From: Takakia lepidozioides | Taxonomy: Eukaryota; Streptophyta; Takakiopsida; Takakiales; Takakiaceae | DNA: 64,000 nt | Assembly: GCA_030704615.1 (NCBI GenBank) | Contig: CM060734.1 | Coordinates: 30,336,042-30,400,041 of the forward strand | Direction: 5' to 3' | Shown: positions 1-10,949 of the stretch, in pieces | Layout: each line of letters starts with the position of its first letter | Numbering within the stretch: the first letter of the stretch is position 1 | Made by a program: the position numbers and the translations under genes | The notes under the pieces: generated by a model | The model's database searches: none | The model's input: only the letters and a program-made list of their open reading frames with translations | Told to the model about the DNA's origin: nothing

Positions 1-1200
1 TCAAGGCCTTGTCACACAAAGCCTGAAACTCCCCCAAGAACTCTCTCCCTTGGTCCGTGAGTACCTCAGCTGGAGCACCGAATCGGCTAAGCACACAATC
101 CAAGAATGCATACGCAGCTCCCTCACTAGCCTTATCAGGCAATGGAACCAATTCAATCCACTTGGAGAAGTGCTCCACCATCACCAACACGTACTTGTTG
201 TGGCGCATGGTCAGTGGCAACGGCCCTGCGAAGTCAAGACTCCACCTGTAGCCCAATCCCATGATCGGAAGAGGGTGCAATTGTGGAGTAGGGGCGTTGA
301 ATGAAGCACGCACCCTGTCACACACCATGCACCTAGCCACAAATTGTTGCACCTCTGTGTGCATACCACGCCACCAATACTGCCCCTGCAGTAGACTATG
401 AGTGCGTCGCACCCCAAAATGCCCCAACTCCTCATGGGCATGGCGCACTAACCGTGCCCGCTGTGTTGGGTGAGGCACAATCCTCACTCGACCATCCTCC
501 CACACTCGGAGCAGGTGTGTCCCCTCCCACTTGAACCTCTTGGCTCGTTGTAGGATCCGATCCCTCTCCTTGGCAGTCACAGTGGCTGCCGTGTCTCCAG
601 TGCGGAGGTAGTCCAACACAACTGAATCCTCATGTATATCTTTGGCGCCACCTTGCTCATTGCTGGCCTCAGGGTCCTCAGACACTTGATCTACAGTCAT
701 CCCTGTTGCAGGTCCAACCTGGCCTTCCGCTGCCAAGATACACAGAAATGCAGATGCATGCCATCCGGGCACCATCTCCTCGTCCGTCTCACCATGCCAC
801 CGAGCTCCAGTGTCATCCTGTTGGCTCGTGCATGGATTGCGACTCAACCCATCTGCATTGCGATTGACCAAACCCGGTCGATGCACCACCTGAAAGTCAT
901 ACTCTTGAAGGATGAGTGCCCACCGTGCAAGCTTCCCCGTAAGCTTGTCTGACTCCATCAACCACTTGAGTGGTTGGTGATCCGTGACAAGGGTGAAGAG
1001 ATTGCCGTATAGATAGCACCTGAAGTGTGCCACGGCCCACACTGCAGCTAAGCATTCTCCCTCATATGAGCTATACTTAGACTCTGCAGCATTGTTCGAG
1101 CGGCTAGCATAAGCCACTACGAACTCTCTTCCCTCATCATCCACCTGTGTGAGCACCGCTCCAAGCCCCAGCATGCTCCAATCTGTATGCAGCTGAAAAG
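1..1200 (-). pseudogene. E1 RNase H and integrase (cut by window edge)
   Basis: Translating the minus strand past the frameshift near 1207 gives an RNase H start (FQLHTDWSMLGLGAVL), the gypsy RNase H hallmark TDHQPLKWLM (near 950-990), then the integrase zinc finger (HEELGHFG with CMVCDRVR, near 450-320) and the integrase core (RWSLDFAGPLPL with first Asp; VLTDQGREFLG with second Asp near the edge). I saw no stop in this frame from about 1200 to base 1. The catalytic Glu and the C-terminus lie outside the window, so the presence of a chromodomain cannot be judged. Confidence 0.75.
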
Positions 1201-2270
1201 ACGCCCCCTGATAGGTCGTCTCAAGATGGGCGCCGAGGTCAACCTCGCCTTGAGCTCTTGAAAAGCTTGTTCTTGCTCATCTTCCCACTGCCACTCCTGG
1301 TCCACCTTGGTCAGCTTGGTTAGAGCCTTTGCAATGGCACTAAATCCCTTAACAAACCGTCTGTAATAGTTTGCTAACCCCATGAAAGCTCGAACTCGGC
1401 TCACATCCGTGGGGCGTGGAACCTGTGCAATGGACTCTACCTTAGTCTGCTGTACCCCCAATCCTCCAGGATATATCATGTGACCCAGATACTCAATCTG
1501 GTTGTGGAAAAACTTGCACTTGCCCGGATGTAACTTCAATCCGTGCGTCCTCAAGCGCTCAAATACCCCCTGAAGGTGTCTCTCATGCTCCTCCACCGTA
1601 GCACTAAAGATGATGATGTCATCTATGTAGCACCGAGCAAACTCCACCCCTGCTAGAATCCTGTCCATGACTCTTTGAAACTCAGCGGGAGCGTTTTTAA
1701 GCCCAAATGGTAAGAACCGCCACTGGTATAGGCAATCCTTCCCGTGCTCATTGATCCCCCAGAATGCCGTTTTTTGCTTATCCGCCTCCTTGATCGGCAA
1801 CTGGTGATATCCGGATCGTAAATCCAACGTGCTAAAGACCTTGGAATGCCCAATGGCATCAAAGATCTCCTCTGGTTGGCATGGCATACCTATCGGACTT
1901 GGTCTGACGATTTACAGGCCGGTAATCACCGCACATACGTCTCTCCGTCCAATTGCCATAGACATCCTTCTTAGCTGGCATCACTGTGGCTGAAGCATAC
2001 TCTCCACCAGAGAGCTCCACCAAACCTGCCTCCCAGAGATCTTGAGTCCTCATCTGAATCAAAGACCTCTCCATGTCACTGTATCTATAGGGTCTCCGAA
2101 AGATTGGCGTGTCAGTGGCCAACTCAATACGGATCTCTTGACCCTTCAGTGCTCCCAAGTCCTTCAAACTGAAGGCAAAGCAATTCCTGTAAGCCCTCAG
2201 GAACCGCCGTATACGTCGTCTCTCTCCTCCAGTGACAATGGGTCCAATATCAGGCTCCCAATTGTCCTCC
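1117..2270 (-). pseudogene. E1 reverse transcriptase
   Basis: Two frames make up the RT. The first (about 2270-1859) has the N-terminal fingers (RIELATDTPIFRRPYRYS, ATVMPAKKD, RMCGDYRPVN). The second (1887-1117) has motif A in STLDLRSGYHQLPI, the FGLKNAPAEFQR motif, the catalytic YIDD box in CYIDDIIIFS and the thumb (FMGLANYYRRFVKGFS). All catalytic Asp residues are present. One frameshift lies at about 1885, and a second at the CCCCC run near 1207 throws the frame out at the start of RNase H. The domain type is Ty3/gypsy. Confidence 0.85.
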
Positions 2271-2326
2271 GTAACTGCAACCTTAAGTCCAGTGGGCTTA
2301 GAGGTAGAGGACGCGTCCCGTGGTTG

Positions 2327-3340
2327 CTATGCTGCAACCTCTTGAGCAGTACTCCCTTCCTGCTCAGTCAATGACAAGGCCTCATCCTGCCCCATCCTCT
2401 CATCATTGAGAACCTCCTCATCCCGAGAAGAATCCCCAACCTCATCCATCACAGCTGCCTTCGCTGCCAACTCCCTCTGAACCTCGAGCACCTCCCACGT
2501 GTGCCATGGATGTCTACACCCCGTGGTCCTCACCGGCTCGCCCCCACTCGCTGCCTGTACCGTCTCGGTAGGCAGAGAGACCGTCAAGGGAAGTGCACTC
2601 CGCACTCTACGTTGCTCAGCCATAGCCAAGCTGACAATCCAAGTCAAGCAATTGAGATCCATTGCTTGCCCCAACACCTGACGACGTGATGCCTCAGAAA
2701 GAGAAGGCACCGCCGTGGTCCCAGTGGAAAACCCCATAGCCCGCTCTCGCTCGTCGGCATTAGGCTCCACTAACTGCTGCAACTGAGCATCCCACAGGAG
2801 GCCAGGTCCACCATCCCGAAAAGCATGGGATCCTGGGAAGCTGAGCAGTGTAGGTAATGCTGCTCGTGGTTGACCCACCCTGTTGACCACTGCCAAAGGC
2901 GAACGGTCATCGTGTCTCACACGTTGAGACTGCCTTCCTGTGTCCAAAATGCCATCCACGGTGAGGTGTGCTGGCCGCTGCACCCCATCAAATGCACGCT
3001 TGAGCAGTGCGGGTGGCATCAAGTTAGTCCACCATAGTCGTGGACGATGAGCCCGTGACCCCACTGCAGCTGCATCCAGCAATACTGCTGACCCAAGCCA
3101 CGACCGGACTTGATGCACACTGGCCATCACCCTGGCCCGAGAATCACCCATCAGTGGTACATTCTCCAAGATGTATGCTGGAGATACAGCTTGATGAAGC
3201 TGCAAGCAGCGCAAAATCCGCACCATCTCCCAAAACAGACCCGTCCTCGAGTCTCGCAATCCATTGCCATGCCCGGCTGATGAATGCCCTTGGCAGGGCC
3301 AACCTGCCACTATCAGATCAATGGAGCCAACCTGCTCCAA
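2327..3340 (-). pseudogene. E1 DNA (cytosine-5) methyltransferase, C-terminal half
   Basis: This frame holds the catalytic motifs of a C5-cytosine DNA methyltransferase: motif IV AGWPCQGHSSAG with the nucleophilic Cys (near 3295), motif VI ILENVPLMG with the Glu that protonates the base (near 3165), motif VIII RPRLWWTNL (near 3030), a variable target-recognition stretch, and a motif X-like end, GFSTGT...SRRQVLGQAMDLN (near 2640-2720). The family transfers a methyl group from SAM to cytosine C5. The order I, IV, VI, VIII, X is the canonical one. No targeting domain (BAH, PWWP or bromo-type) is visible. It ends in an acidic tail (MDEVGDSSRDEEVLNDE) before RT. Only the single frameshift at about 3350 separates it from motif I, so the loss is recent or this copy is otherwise well preserved. 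Confidence 0.88.
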
Positions 3341-4476
3341 ATCTTGCGCCCCAACAAGGAAATGTCTGCTGGCAAGGCTTGTTGGTATCCACGAACTGCA
3401 GACACAGGCAACAAGTCAGGGTACTGCTGTACCAACTGAGCCACATGGCGCAGTGAGACGCGTCGTGCAGTCTCATCCCTCTCCACATACAGGTAACGCC
3501 TTACCCGCACACCTGCCTGTAGCACAGCAGCCAATCCGGTGCTGATCCCGCCAAACAAGTCCAGAAGGCAAATGCCTTCATCCGGCCGCTGCCACACAAG
3601 AGGTGTGGTGTCCAATGGCGACAACTGAGGTGGCCCTGGTGCAATCACCGCACTCTCCTCCTCTCCTGACGGTACAAAAGCTTCTACCCAAGCTTGTTGC
3701 ACCCGTCCATCAGCAGCTTGCTGCAAATCCTTGCTCGTACCCCACAACGGAGTGTGAGCAACCATGGCAGGCAACTCCGCCGTACCATGCATGTCATCCT
3801 GCTCTGCTGGAGGTGGCACATCCTCTGCATGGGCATTGCCTTCCAGCAACTCTCCAGGCCAACTAACTGCAGCTGTGAAGGCGGCTAGTGTTGGCATCTT
3901 GCCCCGCTGGGCAGCTGCAATACCCCCAATGAATGTCACAGGGAGCTGTGCACGGCGACCATCCCCTGACTGCCATCCAGGCCTGTAGGATGCTGACTCC
4001 TCCCAGAAATCCAGGGTGAAGCCCATGGGGTATAACACTGCCCCACCAACGAGGACATCGTAAGAGACCGCGTCTGTCACAATGGCCTTGGCTCGCATCA
4101 CTGAGCCATCTACAGGATGATCCGGCTGCAGTCTAATAGCCAACTGATGTCGTGTCATGCCACGAGCCTGCTCTGATCCTCCCAGAGATGTCTGTATCTG
4201 GAAAGGACAAGGCTCCATATCCGCCTCCATGAGGCCCAAACCTGCAATAGCAGCTCTGCCCAACATCAGTGGCTGAGCTCCTGAGTCCAACAAGACCCGC
4301 AGTGGCCGGTACTTCTTGCCTGCCGGTCCACTCAAAGTGAAAATGCCTCCCTGGTTGTCTAACAAGACAACTCCAGGTGTCACCATGGCGCGCTCAATGG
4401 CTGGCCTAGCTGGCAGCTCCGTCAACCTGGCAGCTGCAGCTTGCCAGGGCGCAGCCGTGGCAGTCTTGACCCTCAA
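3313..4476 (-). pseudogene. E1 aspartic protease and N-terminal half of DNA methyltransferase
   Basis: A 387-residue frame. The protease core is LLDSGAQPL (Asp-Ser-Gly active-site triad) followed by a hydrophobic flap-like region, as in gypsy and other retropepsin-like enzymes. About 280 residues later comes GICLLDLFGGISTGL, the SAM-binding motif I of C5-cytosine methyltransferases (codons near 3549-3563), and then YLYVERDETARR, the position of motif II, where an acidic residue binds the SAM ribose. The frame breaks just before the catalytic motif at about 3350, in a GGGGC run, and the protein continues in the next feature. In an intact element the methyltransferase would be made as part of Pol. 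Confidence 0.8.
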
Positions 4477-5078
4477 ATCGAGGATCCCTCTGCCACTACA
4501 CCTTCCACTAACTCCGCAGAAGATGAAGTGACCTCCCCACTCTCACAGAGTGTTGCTGCTAGTCTGAACACTGCAGCTGGTCTCACCCCCGGCGTCGCAA
4601 TCATGGTTGCCGAGAACAGTGGGGCTTGACACACAGAGGTGGCTGCCCCCAATAACACACCGGCTGCACTAGCCTTGGTAGCAGGTGTCAGTGCTGCACG
4701 TGTAGCTCTCCCCAATGGCATAGTAACCTCCGCCTCGGTAACAGTCGGGCGAGAACTAGGTGCCATGGATGGCGTCGACACAGTCTCCGCCAATGTGAAT
4801 GACTGAGGCAGCCTTGCCTGACGGCTTGCCTCCCCACGTTGTGGATCCAACTCCACCTCTGCACCTCGTGGCTCAGGAACTCGTGCTGCTCCTCGAGTCA
4901 CGGCTGCAGCAGACTCCACCTGCTCTAGTGGTAGTGCTGCTCCGCACATGAATCCCATGCCTCCCATATCTCCTCCCTCAGGAGCAGTAGGTGGACCATC
5001 CCGCCTGGGAGCCGGTACCGCCTGAGCTATAGCCATGGCAGCGAGCCTCTGCTCTAGCTGCTGAAGCCAATTGGCCAT
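4473..5078 (-). CDS. E1 Pro/Ala-rich linker between Gag and protease
   Basis: A 201-residue open frame with no catalytic motif that I recognise. It begins with an amphipathic stretch (MANWLQQLEQRLAAMAIAQA) that could form a short helix, followed by Gly/Met-rich (GGDMGGMGFMCGAALPL) and Ala/Thr/Val-rich low-complexity sequence. It overlaps the end of Gag by a few codons in another frame and runs into the protease frame. The same QLEQRLA...GFMCGAALPL sequence closes the window at 63850-64000 on plus, so it is a conserved part of this element family and not random sequence. Confidence 0.5.
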   Translation of the reverse strand: MANWLQQLEQRLAAMAIAQAVPAPRRDGPPTAPEGGDMGGMGFMCGAALPLEQVESAAAVTRGAARVPEPRGAEVELDPQRGEASRQARLPQSFTLAETVSTPSMAPSSRPTVTEAEVTMPLGRATRAALTPATKASAAGVLLGAATSVCQAPLFSATMIATPGVRPAAVFRLAATLCESGEVTSSSAELVEGVVAEGSSI

Positions 5079-6525
5079 GCCTTGGTCAACACCCTGACCT
5101 CCGCGTCCTTGGCCATGTGGAGCTTGCCCTTGGCCTGCACCTCGTGCCCGACCACCTCGTCCTCTTTGGGCTGGTCCACCTCGCCCCGGCCACCATTGTT
5201 CCCTTGGAACTGGCCTGGGCGCAACTCAGGATGCAAGTCATAACACTGGGCATCTCCATGCCCATACTTGCCACAATGCCCACACTGCAACTGTGCAGGC
5301 TGTGCTTGTGCCGGCCTTCTGCCATTCTCTGGGCAATCTCTTTTGACATGGGGTCCTCCACATGTCCAACATATCACCCCTGGTTGCTGTTGGCCTGCAA
5401 AAGATGCCACGGGCCTCTGCACCTGAGGTCCCCTGTAAGCTCCATGGAACTTGGGCTGGGCAACCTTGCCCCCCTGACCACGCTGTTGGGCAGTCCCTTG
5501 TGCCTGTGGGCTGACAGCTGTGCCCCGTACAGGCATGTCCTTGCCAAATCCAATTGTAACAACTCGCTCCTCCACCATGTTGAGCTCAATCCGCTCAGCC
5601 AGCAGAAACACATCTGCTAATGTGGGTTGGGCTGCTTGTAACAGGGTTGCATCTCGCACCCTTCTCTTGAGCTCCTTGTCCAGAATTCCATACCAAACTG
5701 GATTGCCTGAGCTTCAGTAACCCCTTGGGTCACACTTATCAAGCGCCTCATACGAGTGTACGCCTCTCGCAGGCTCTCACTGGGTTTGCGCTGGAAGTCT
5801 TGCAAACTTCGCAGCTTCTCTGTCCGTACACCTTGGTAGTTCCTCCGCAACTCCTGGAAGAACTCCACCACCGGGTTGAATCTAGGCACATGTGTTGTAG
5901 TTGTGGCAGGAGGAGTAGTAGCACCTTTTGAACTGGTACCACCTGCAGAAGTACCAGCACTACCTGCTCCACTACTAGTGCTGGCAGTGGGAGCTATTGG
6001 TACTGATGCAGCTACTGGTCGCGTCGTGCCTCGAGTAATGGAGACGTAGTCAGGTGACCAATACATCCTCCACTCCTCAATCTCTGCTTCATGTCCTCGC
6101 CTGAACTCGTGGTAATCGTCCATAGGCGGGCCTTCCAAATGCTGGAACAGTCCCTTCCACGCCATGAATGGGGTGAATAGCTGTGGATTGCGCATCTGCT
6201 GCAAATCACACCAGCTGTCGAACTCCTGGATAAAGTCATCCAACTCGATTGTGCCCACAGCTCCAGAGTACCTACGAGGCCCCTTGGTAGCTCCATACAT
6301 CTCCTCCATGTCGTCCCACAACAATGGCGAATGAAAGTGCACACCTGTTGATGAAGCCTCCGAGTCTGTGTCTGACTCTACAGTAATTGAGGGTGGCGGT
6401 GAAGGTGGTCTGAACCGAATACCTCGTCTTGTGAACCCACTCTCACTGTTACTGCCTGTAGCCGTACTCCCCTCAACACCCTTGGGTAACTCCGTAATGA
6501 CACTCACAATGTGCACCTCCTCCAC
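5054..6525 (-). pseudogene. E1 Gag with two zinc knuckles
   Basis: Gag is read in two overlapping frames (6525-5617, then 5659-5054), so one frameshift or programmed slip lies near 5640. The first frame has a Ser/acidic N-terminus and a capsid-like block (FIQEFDSWCDLQQM, WKGLFQHLEG). The second has two CCHC knuckles: CWTCGGPHVKRDC (spacing 2-3-4, one residue short before His) and CGHCGKYGHGDAQC (spacing 2-4-4), as expected for an RNA-binding nucleocapsid. No ATG precedes the Gag block: the frame opens with GTG at 6525 after a TAG nine bases upstream. The same capsid residues recur at 62725-62900 on plus. Family assignment rests on the knuckles and on the downstream pol order. Confidence 0.75.
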
Positions 6526-6615
6526 GTGACACTATAAGGCTCTAGTACTAATCTAATAGTGACACGGGTGGGCACCTGTTGCAGTTTAAGGGTCATATCC
6601 CAATGGCTCAGGGCA

Positions 6616-6990
6616 CCTGCACCTGCATCCACCGCAAAACTCCTATGGTTGGCTGGTCATCAACCCAGCCTCACCATAGAAGAAACACTGGTGGTCTTGC
6701 TGGTCATCACTCCAGCCTCACCACCGACAGCATACTCTAGGATTGACCGGTGATCAAATCCGGCCTAATCCCTATGAAAGCAAGCGCCCACACAAAACCA
6801 ACATGGCGCACAGTCAAGCATGCAGGTGTTGGGGGGGATCCAAACACAAGAAATCAAAACATCAACACCCCCACACCAAAATCCAGCTGCAATGCTGATC
6901 CTGCAGAATATCCCAGCCCAAAACCCCGGACTGACTGGCCTCCACCAAGAGAGGCTTTGGCAACTACAAGTACAAGGTAATGAAAATAGT
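6616..6990 (-). repeat. E1 leader/LTR-like segment shared with the E5 repeats
   Basis: On the minus strand this stretch matches the ends of both LTR-like repeats at about 58970-59300 and 61960-62290: shared words include GATCCCC, GCATGCTTGA, TGTGCGCCATG, TTTTGTGTGGGCGCTTG and ACCAGCCAACCATAGGAG, ending at GGATGCAGGTGCAGGTG. Similarity stops there, just before each gag. It is therefore the conserved region upstream of gag in the family, either the LTR end or the untranslated leader. I cannot find the outer LTR boundary for E1. Confidence 0.6.
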
Positions 6991-7043
6991 ACAGAGATGG
7001 AGGGGAAGAATAGAAGCCCGACCAAGCAAGATCTAATCCTGAT

Positions 7044-7793
7044 CTATGCTATCAACTGCCAGACTTCTCTCAAAGTGCCTCGCTCTGCATGATGGTAAGG
7101 TGTAGGAGGTATATCTATGTCCAGAAACCTGCCACTAACCTTGTCCCAAGCTACAGTAGCTCGCTCTAACCAACCCTCCTCCTCTTTCTGCCAGGTAGAG
7201 ACAACGCAATACTCCCCTATCTCCCGCTCACTGAACACTAAAGAAAACAAAGGTAGGGTCTGATAGTCTCTCAACTCGAAAGCTTTGAGACGGTTGCGGG
7301 TGTCCTCATTGCGAATGATTGCATCCCCTTCAAACAGAACAAACTTGTCCTCGGTAATGAACCCCCGCTCGTGGTTGCCTTGTGCAGAGCGTGTCCGGCT
7401 GCAACGCTGTCTGATTGCACAAACTTGTGTAGCTCCTGCTCCTCTACTCCAGTACACCACGGCCTTGTGGCTGAACACCTTGGTCCCCGGGGCTGTCTTT
7501 GGCTGTGTTCCAAGCCTAGCTTTCACCCACTTTGGTATTTCACCTACAGCTGCAGAACTGCTGGCTCCAACAGAGTTCTGACTGTCCAAGGCGATATTGA
7601 GGCCCTCAATGCCAACTACAGCAGTCTGTTGTCTACTGCTAATGCCTGACTCCCAGTATGCAATCAACTCGTCCAACTGTTCTCCACTCAAATCAGTCTG
7701 AGTTCCTTGGGAAACATAAATCCTGTCCCCTTGTGTGCACAGACTAAGAGAAGAGACCTGCCCTTCAATTACGTCCTCATTTCCCCCAGCCAT
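7044..7793 (-). CDS. Unrecognised 249-residue ORF upstream of E1 gag
   Basis: It starts with a true ATG (MAGGNEDVIEG) and is open for 249 codons to a stop at 7044. The product is soluble-looking, with many charged residues, a WYxxG-free C-terminal half rich in Glu/Trp (WQKEEEGWLERATVAWDKV) and no membrane segment, zinc motif or catalytic signature that I recognise. It lies immediately upstream of the E1 leader on the same strand. It could be an extra ORF of the element, a captured host fragment, or a host exon into whose flank E1 inserted. The two E5 repeats do not contain it at the matching place, which argues against a fixed element gene. Confidence 0.4.
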   Translation of the reverse strand: MAGGNEDVIEGQVSSLSLCTQGDRIYVSQGTQTDLSGEQLDELIAYWESGISSRQQTAVVGIEGLNIALDSQNSVGASSSAAVGEIPKWVKARLGTQPKTAPGTKVFSHKAVVYWSRGAGATQVCAIRQRCSRTRSAQGNHERGFITEDKFVLFEGDAIIRNEDTRNRLKAFELRDYQTLPLFSLVFSEREIGEYCVVSTWQKEEEGWLERATVAWDKVSGRFLDIDIPPTPYHHAERGTLREVWQLIA

Positions 7794-7800
7794 GCAAGGA

Positions 7801-10560
7801 GTACATCCACCAATTTGTCTCTCATATAGACCAGAACAGGTTCTAGAAATAGGATTGTGGATCTTTCATGGCACACTCACACTCTAAAAATTCCATAGAT
7901 TTTTAGCAGAGTCCTAAAAACAAAAACCAGGTCTAGGTAGGTAGATTCCCCCTTTCTGCAGCTATCCCCTCAAAAACTGTGTCAAACGGAGTTCATTTGC
8001 CAAAGATATGACCAATTAGGCTCTAAATCCTTTAACTTAGATCAAAAGGGTTTTTTTCTTTTCTTTTCTTTTCTTTTCTTTTTCTTTTTCTTTTCAAATT
8101 TAAAAATTCAAATGAAGGTGAGAAGCTCTTTGGAAACTTCCCCTATCCTTACATGCTTTTCCACCTGGGTCATGCTTTTTCCCTGCAGGGGTGGAATTTG
8201 CATATGCTTATCAGCGTTGGAGAGGGCGGCAAGAGCGGACGTACTGATTGCGGGCGTACAGAGCTGAAGGATGGGCTTTAGGGGCTATGGCGGCTGTCTC
8301 AATGCAGGTTGCAGCGGGAGTCTCCTGCTCGACTCTATGCAAGTCGGGCTTTCTGGCGGGCTCCAATGTGCTGATGGTTACCACCTCCATGGGGATGCTC
8401 AACAGGGTTCATGGCCACACCTTGCACCTTAGTCCAGCTATTGCGCTTCACCCTGTACTTGTGATATGCACACCTTCAGCATAGACACCAGCAGAGACAT
8501 GACAATGGCATAGTCGCCAGAAGCTCTAGCAAACGCACCCTTATCACCCATACGATGCTCAACGTTGCACACTACAGGATCTGGACTGATCAAGGAGTCG
8601 TTTCTCCAGAATGTGACTCAGTCGAAACTATGTGGTTTGTTGTTGCAATGATGGAAGCGAGAGAGCTCGGAAGAAGCTTCACGAATTCGGCTTCAGGGAC
8701 GAAATCGCTGACAACTCGAGCATTTCTGTCTCTCTTGTGTTTGTGACTGCAAACTCTACATCTTGCCAGGATGATCCGAAACGGAGTGATCTTACCACCC
8801 GGCTCTGCTCAGCTCTCCGAAAGCCTGTTAGATAATAGAAGCCAGGAAACCTAGAACCTTCACTCCAAAACTTCTTGACTGAATATCGGTGGAACTAGGT
8901 AGAGTGCACACTGCGTGTAGAAAGGGGCGGGAAGGTTGGTAACAGTAGCAACTCGGAATAGAAAGGGCAGCACGTCGCGCGCCATAGATTTCTAGACGGG
9001 CCACCTTCTCTGCCACTTTCACCGCACATAATCTCGATTCAATTCGAGATCTTGGCTGCAAGACTTGCCGGTACCGAGCTTAACGCTTCTCAAGTGATGT
9101 CACCCGCTGAGTGAGCTCGGCAACTTCCATGGCCTGAACGTTGCCACTGTGCAAGTTAGCTGGGGAGGTGGCGTGCAAGTCAATGACGAACAACCTGGTG
9201 AGGACATTTTCCTGCCTTTTCCTCCCCCTTCCCTCCTCGCTTTGGCGTCCTTTCAATGTACTAAGCTAGTGAGCCATGGCCAGAACTAACACCTCCTCTC
9301 CATTCAGTTTGATCACCCTTTGCACCTCTGCTCCCCGCATTTCTCTCCACTACTTTGAAGAGTCCACACCCGCATCTTTATACCGGAAGCTGGCCTTTCA
9401 ACAAACACACAACCCAACTAAGGCATCTGAAAGCAAGATCGGGAAGAGCACATCGAAACTCTCCACGTACAAGCCGGGGTCCTCCAGATTCTATGCCCGT
9501 ACCACCTACTTCCCCAGCAACGAAACCAGACCCTCTTCAAGCTCTACATCATCGTCTTCAAAGTACCGCAGGCCTGGCCGTCACCTGCTCCAAAACTTGT
9601 AGACAGCTTTTCCCAAGCACTGTCCTTTCCTAGAAAACTGGGATGCCCACACTCTTCCGCACATTGGCGAATTGGGCCTTTAACATACAGATGTGACTTT
9701 TAACTCCCAAAATGTATGGGCCTGAGCAGCTCTCCAGCTATCCATGTCACTCCAGGCACTTTGTATTCATCCTAGGGACGTTGTGGTAGTGCAGATATCA
9801 GCGTTCACAGCTTGCCAATGCTGCTCCATGCTGCATTTTTAAGTCTCTCCTTGTGTACTCCAAAGCCTCTGGTGACTTGGTAGCTTCAGCGACTGTAATA
9901 ACAGTGGCGGCTCTGGCATCGTCATCCTCCAGGCGTTTCAGGGCACGCTGAATCTTGTGGTCACATTCAATGATATGCTTCTCAAACTAAGCACTACTTA
10001 CACACAGGTAATCTTGCAAGTGCTAACCCTCAACTCCTACCTTGCACTCACAGGTAAGAGCTCATCTTTCTCGAGTGATAGAAAACCAACGAACACACTG
10101 TTTACACAAAACATGAAAACCAAACCATCACTCTTAGAAATAGTAGTCGAGCCAGGGGCACCCCAAGCTATGGGGACTCCACCCCACAACAACCTACACT
10201 CCCATCATGAGTACACTAAGATCTAAACGCATGCAGGAGCTCGGTCGCGCAGGCTCAACTCGAGAAAGATGAGCCGCGCGACTGCCGCTCTCGTGAAGAT
10301 AAGACGGACCAGGTGTCAAACTAAACTTGACATCTGATTTAACACTTGACCTAAATCCAACTGTTAAATACAAATAACTAGTTTTATTCTAGCTGTTTTC
10401 ACACTGTGCTTATTTAACTTGACATGCCAATACAAGATGCAAGAGTGCTGGAAGTGTAGCTATATATAGTGATGTGTGGTGCTCCTCCCTCCTTAGCGTG
10501 TATCAGGTTCATTGAATGCGGAGTCTTCACCTTGAAGCTAACTTGGCTGACATCATCGTT
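7801..10560. other. Region without a supported gene
   Basis: There are only short ORFs in all frames. A pyrimidine-rich (CTTTT)n-like run lies at about 8048-8095. A 108-codon Ser-rich ORF at 9276-9602 has no homology that I recognise and low-complexity content. The E2 3' LTR should lie in the right part, but I could not match it to the sequence beyond 15.1 kb. Confidence 0.5.
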
Positions 10561-10568
10561 GTGACGTC

Positions 10569-10949
10569 TTATTGACGTGTAGCTTGGGGCTTAGCTGGAT
10601 ATCGTTGATGACACTCTTGGACTTTGTCAGATGCATTAGCGAGGTTGGATGAAGGTTCCCACGTTCGTTCGCTGATGTCGTAGCCTTTCCAATGTACGAA
10701 ATACTCAAGACGTTTATACATTATGCGAGAGTCTAGGACTTCGTCGACTTCATACTCAATTTCCTGATTGACTTCGATTGATGGTGGTGGTACGAAAACT
10801 CTCTCTGGAATATTCGATGGATGATACAACTCCAATAATGAAACATGAAAGACTGGATGGATGCGCATACTTCGTGGGAGTTCAAGCCGAAAACTGACCG
10901 GATTTATTTGTCGAATAATTTTGAATGGGCCCAGGCGTTGATAATCCAA
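10569..10949 (-). pseudogene. E2 chromodomain C-terminus of Pol
   Basis: The frame holds the integrase C-terminal motif (FKIIRQINPVSFRLELP, IHPVFHVSLLE) and then a chromodomain (EYEVDEVLDSRI, RLEYFVHWKGY, RTWEP), ending about 20 residues later. Chromodomains at this place bind modified histones and steer integration in chromoviruses. The aromatic residues of the cage (Y, W, W/Y) are visible. Confidence 0.85.

Larger units (their letters stand above)
1..6620 (-). mobile_element. E1: Ty3/gypsy retrotransposon carrying a DNA methyltransferase (partial)
   Basis: Reading right to left the parts are Gag (6525-5054), a Pro/Ala-rich linker (5078-4473), protease plus the first half of a C5-cytosine methyltransferase (4476-3313), its second half (3340-2327), reverse transcriptase (about 2270-1200), then RNase H and integrase to the window edge. 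RT before integrase is the Ty3/gypsy order; the methyltransferase sits between protease and RT. At least three single-base frameshifts separate the frames (near 3350, 1885 and 1207), so this copy is not intact. The 3' end and 3' LTR lie outside the window. A second family member starts at 62420 on the plus strand. Confidence 0.85.

Noticed and set aside
3040-3456. 138-codon plus-strand ORF
   Set aside because: Antisense of the methyltransferase catalytic motifs.
5117-5620. 167-codon plus-strand ORF
   Set aside because: It is the antisense shadow of E1 Gag, whose zinc knuckles are clear on minus.
8045-8095. (CTTTT)n run as a polypurine tract of E1 or E2
   Set aside because: Wrong place for either element; a simple microsatellite is sufficient.
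9276-9602. 108-codon Ser-rich ORF
   Set aside because: Low complexity, no homology recognised, and an overlapping frame is equally open.
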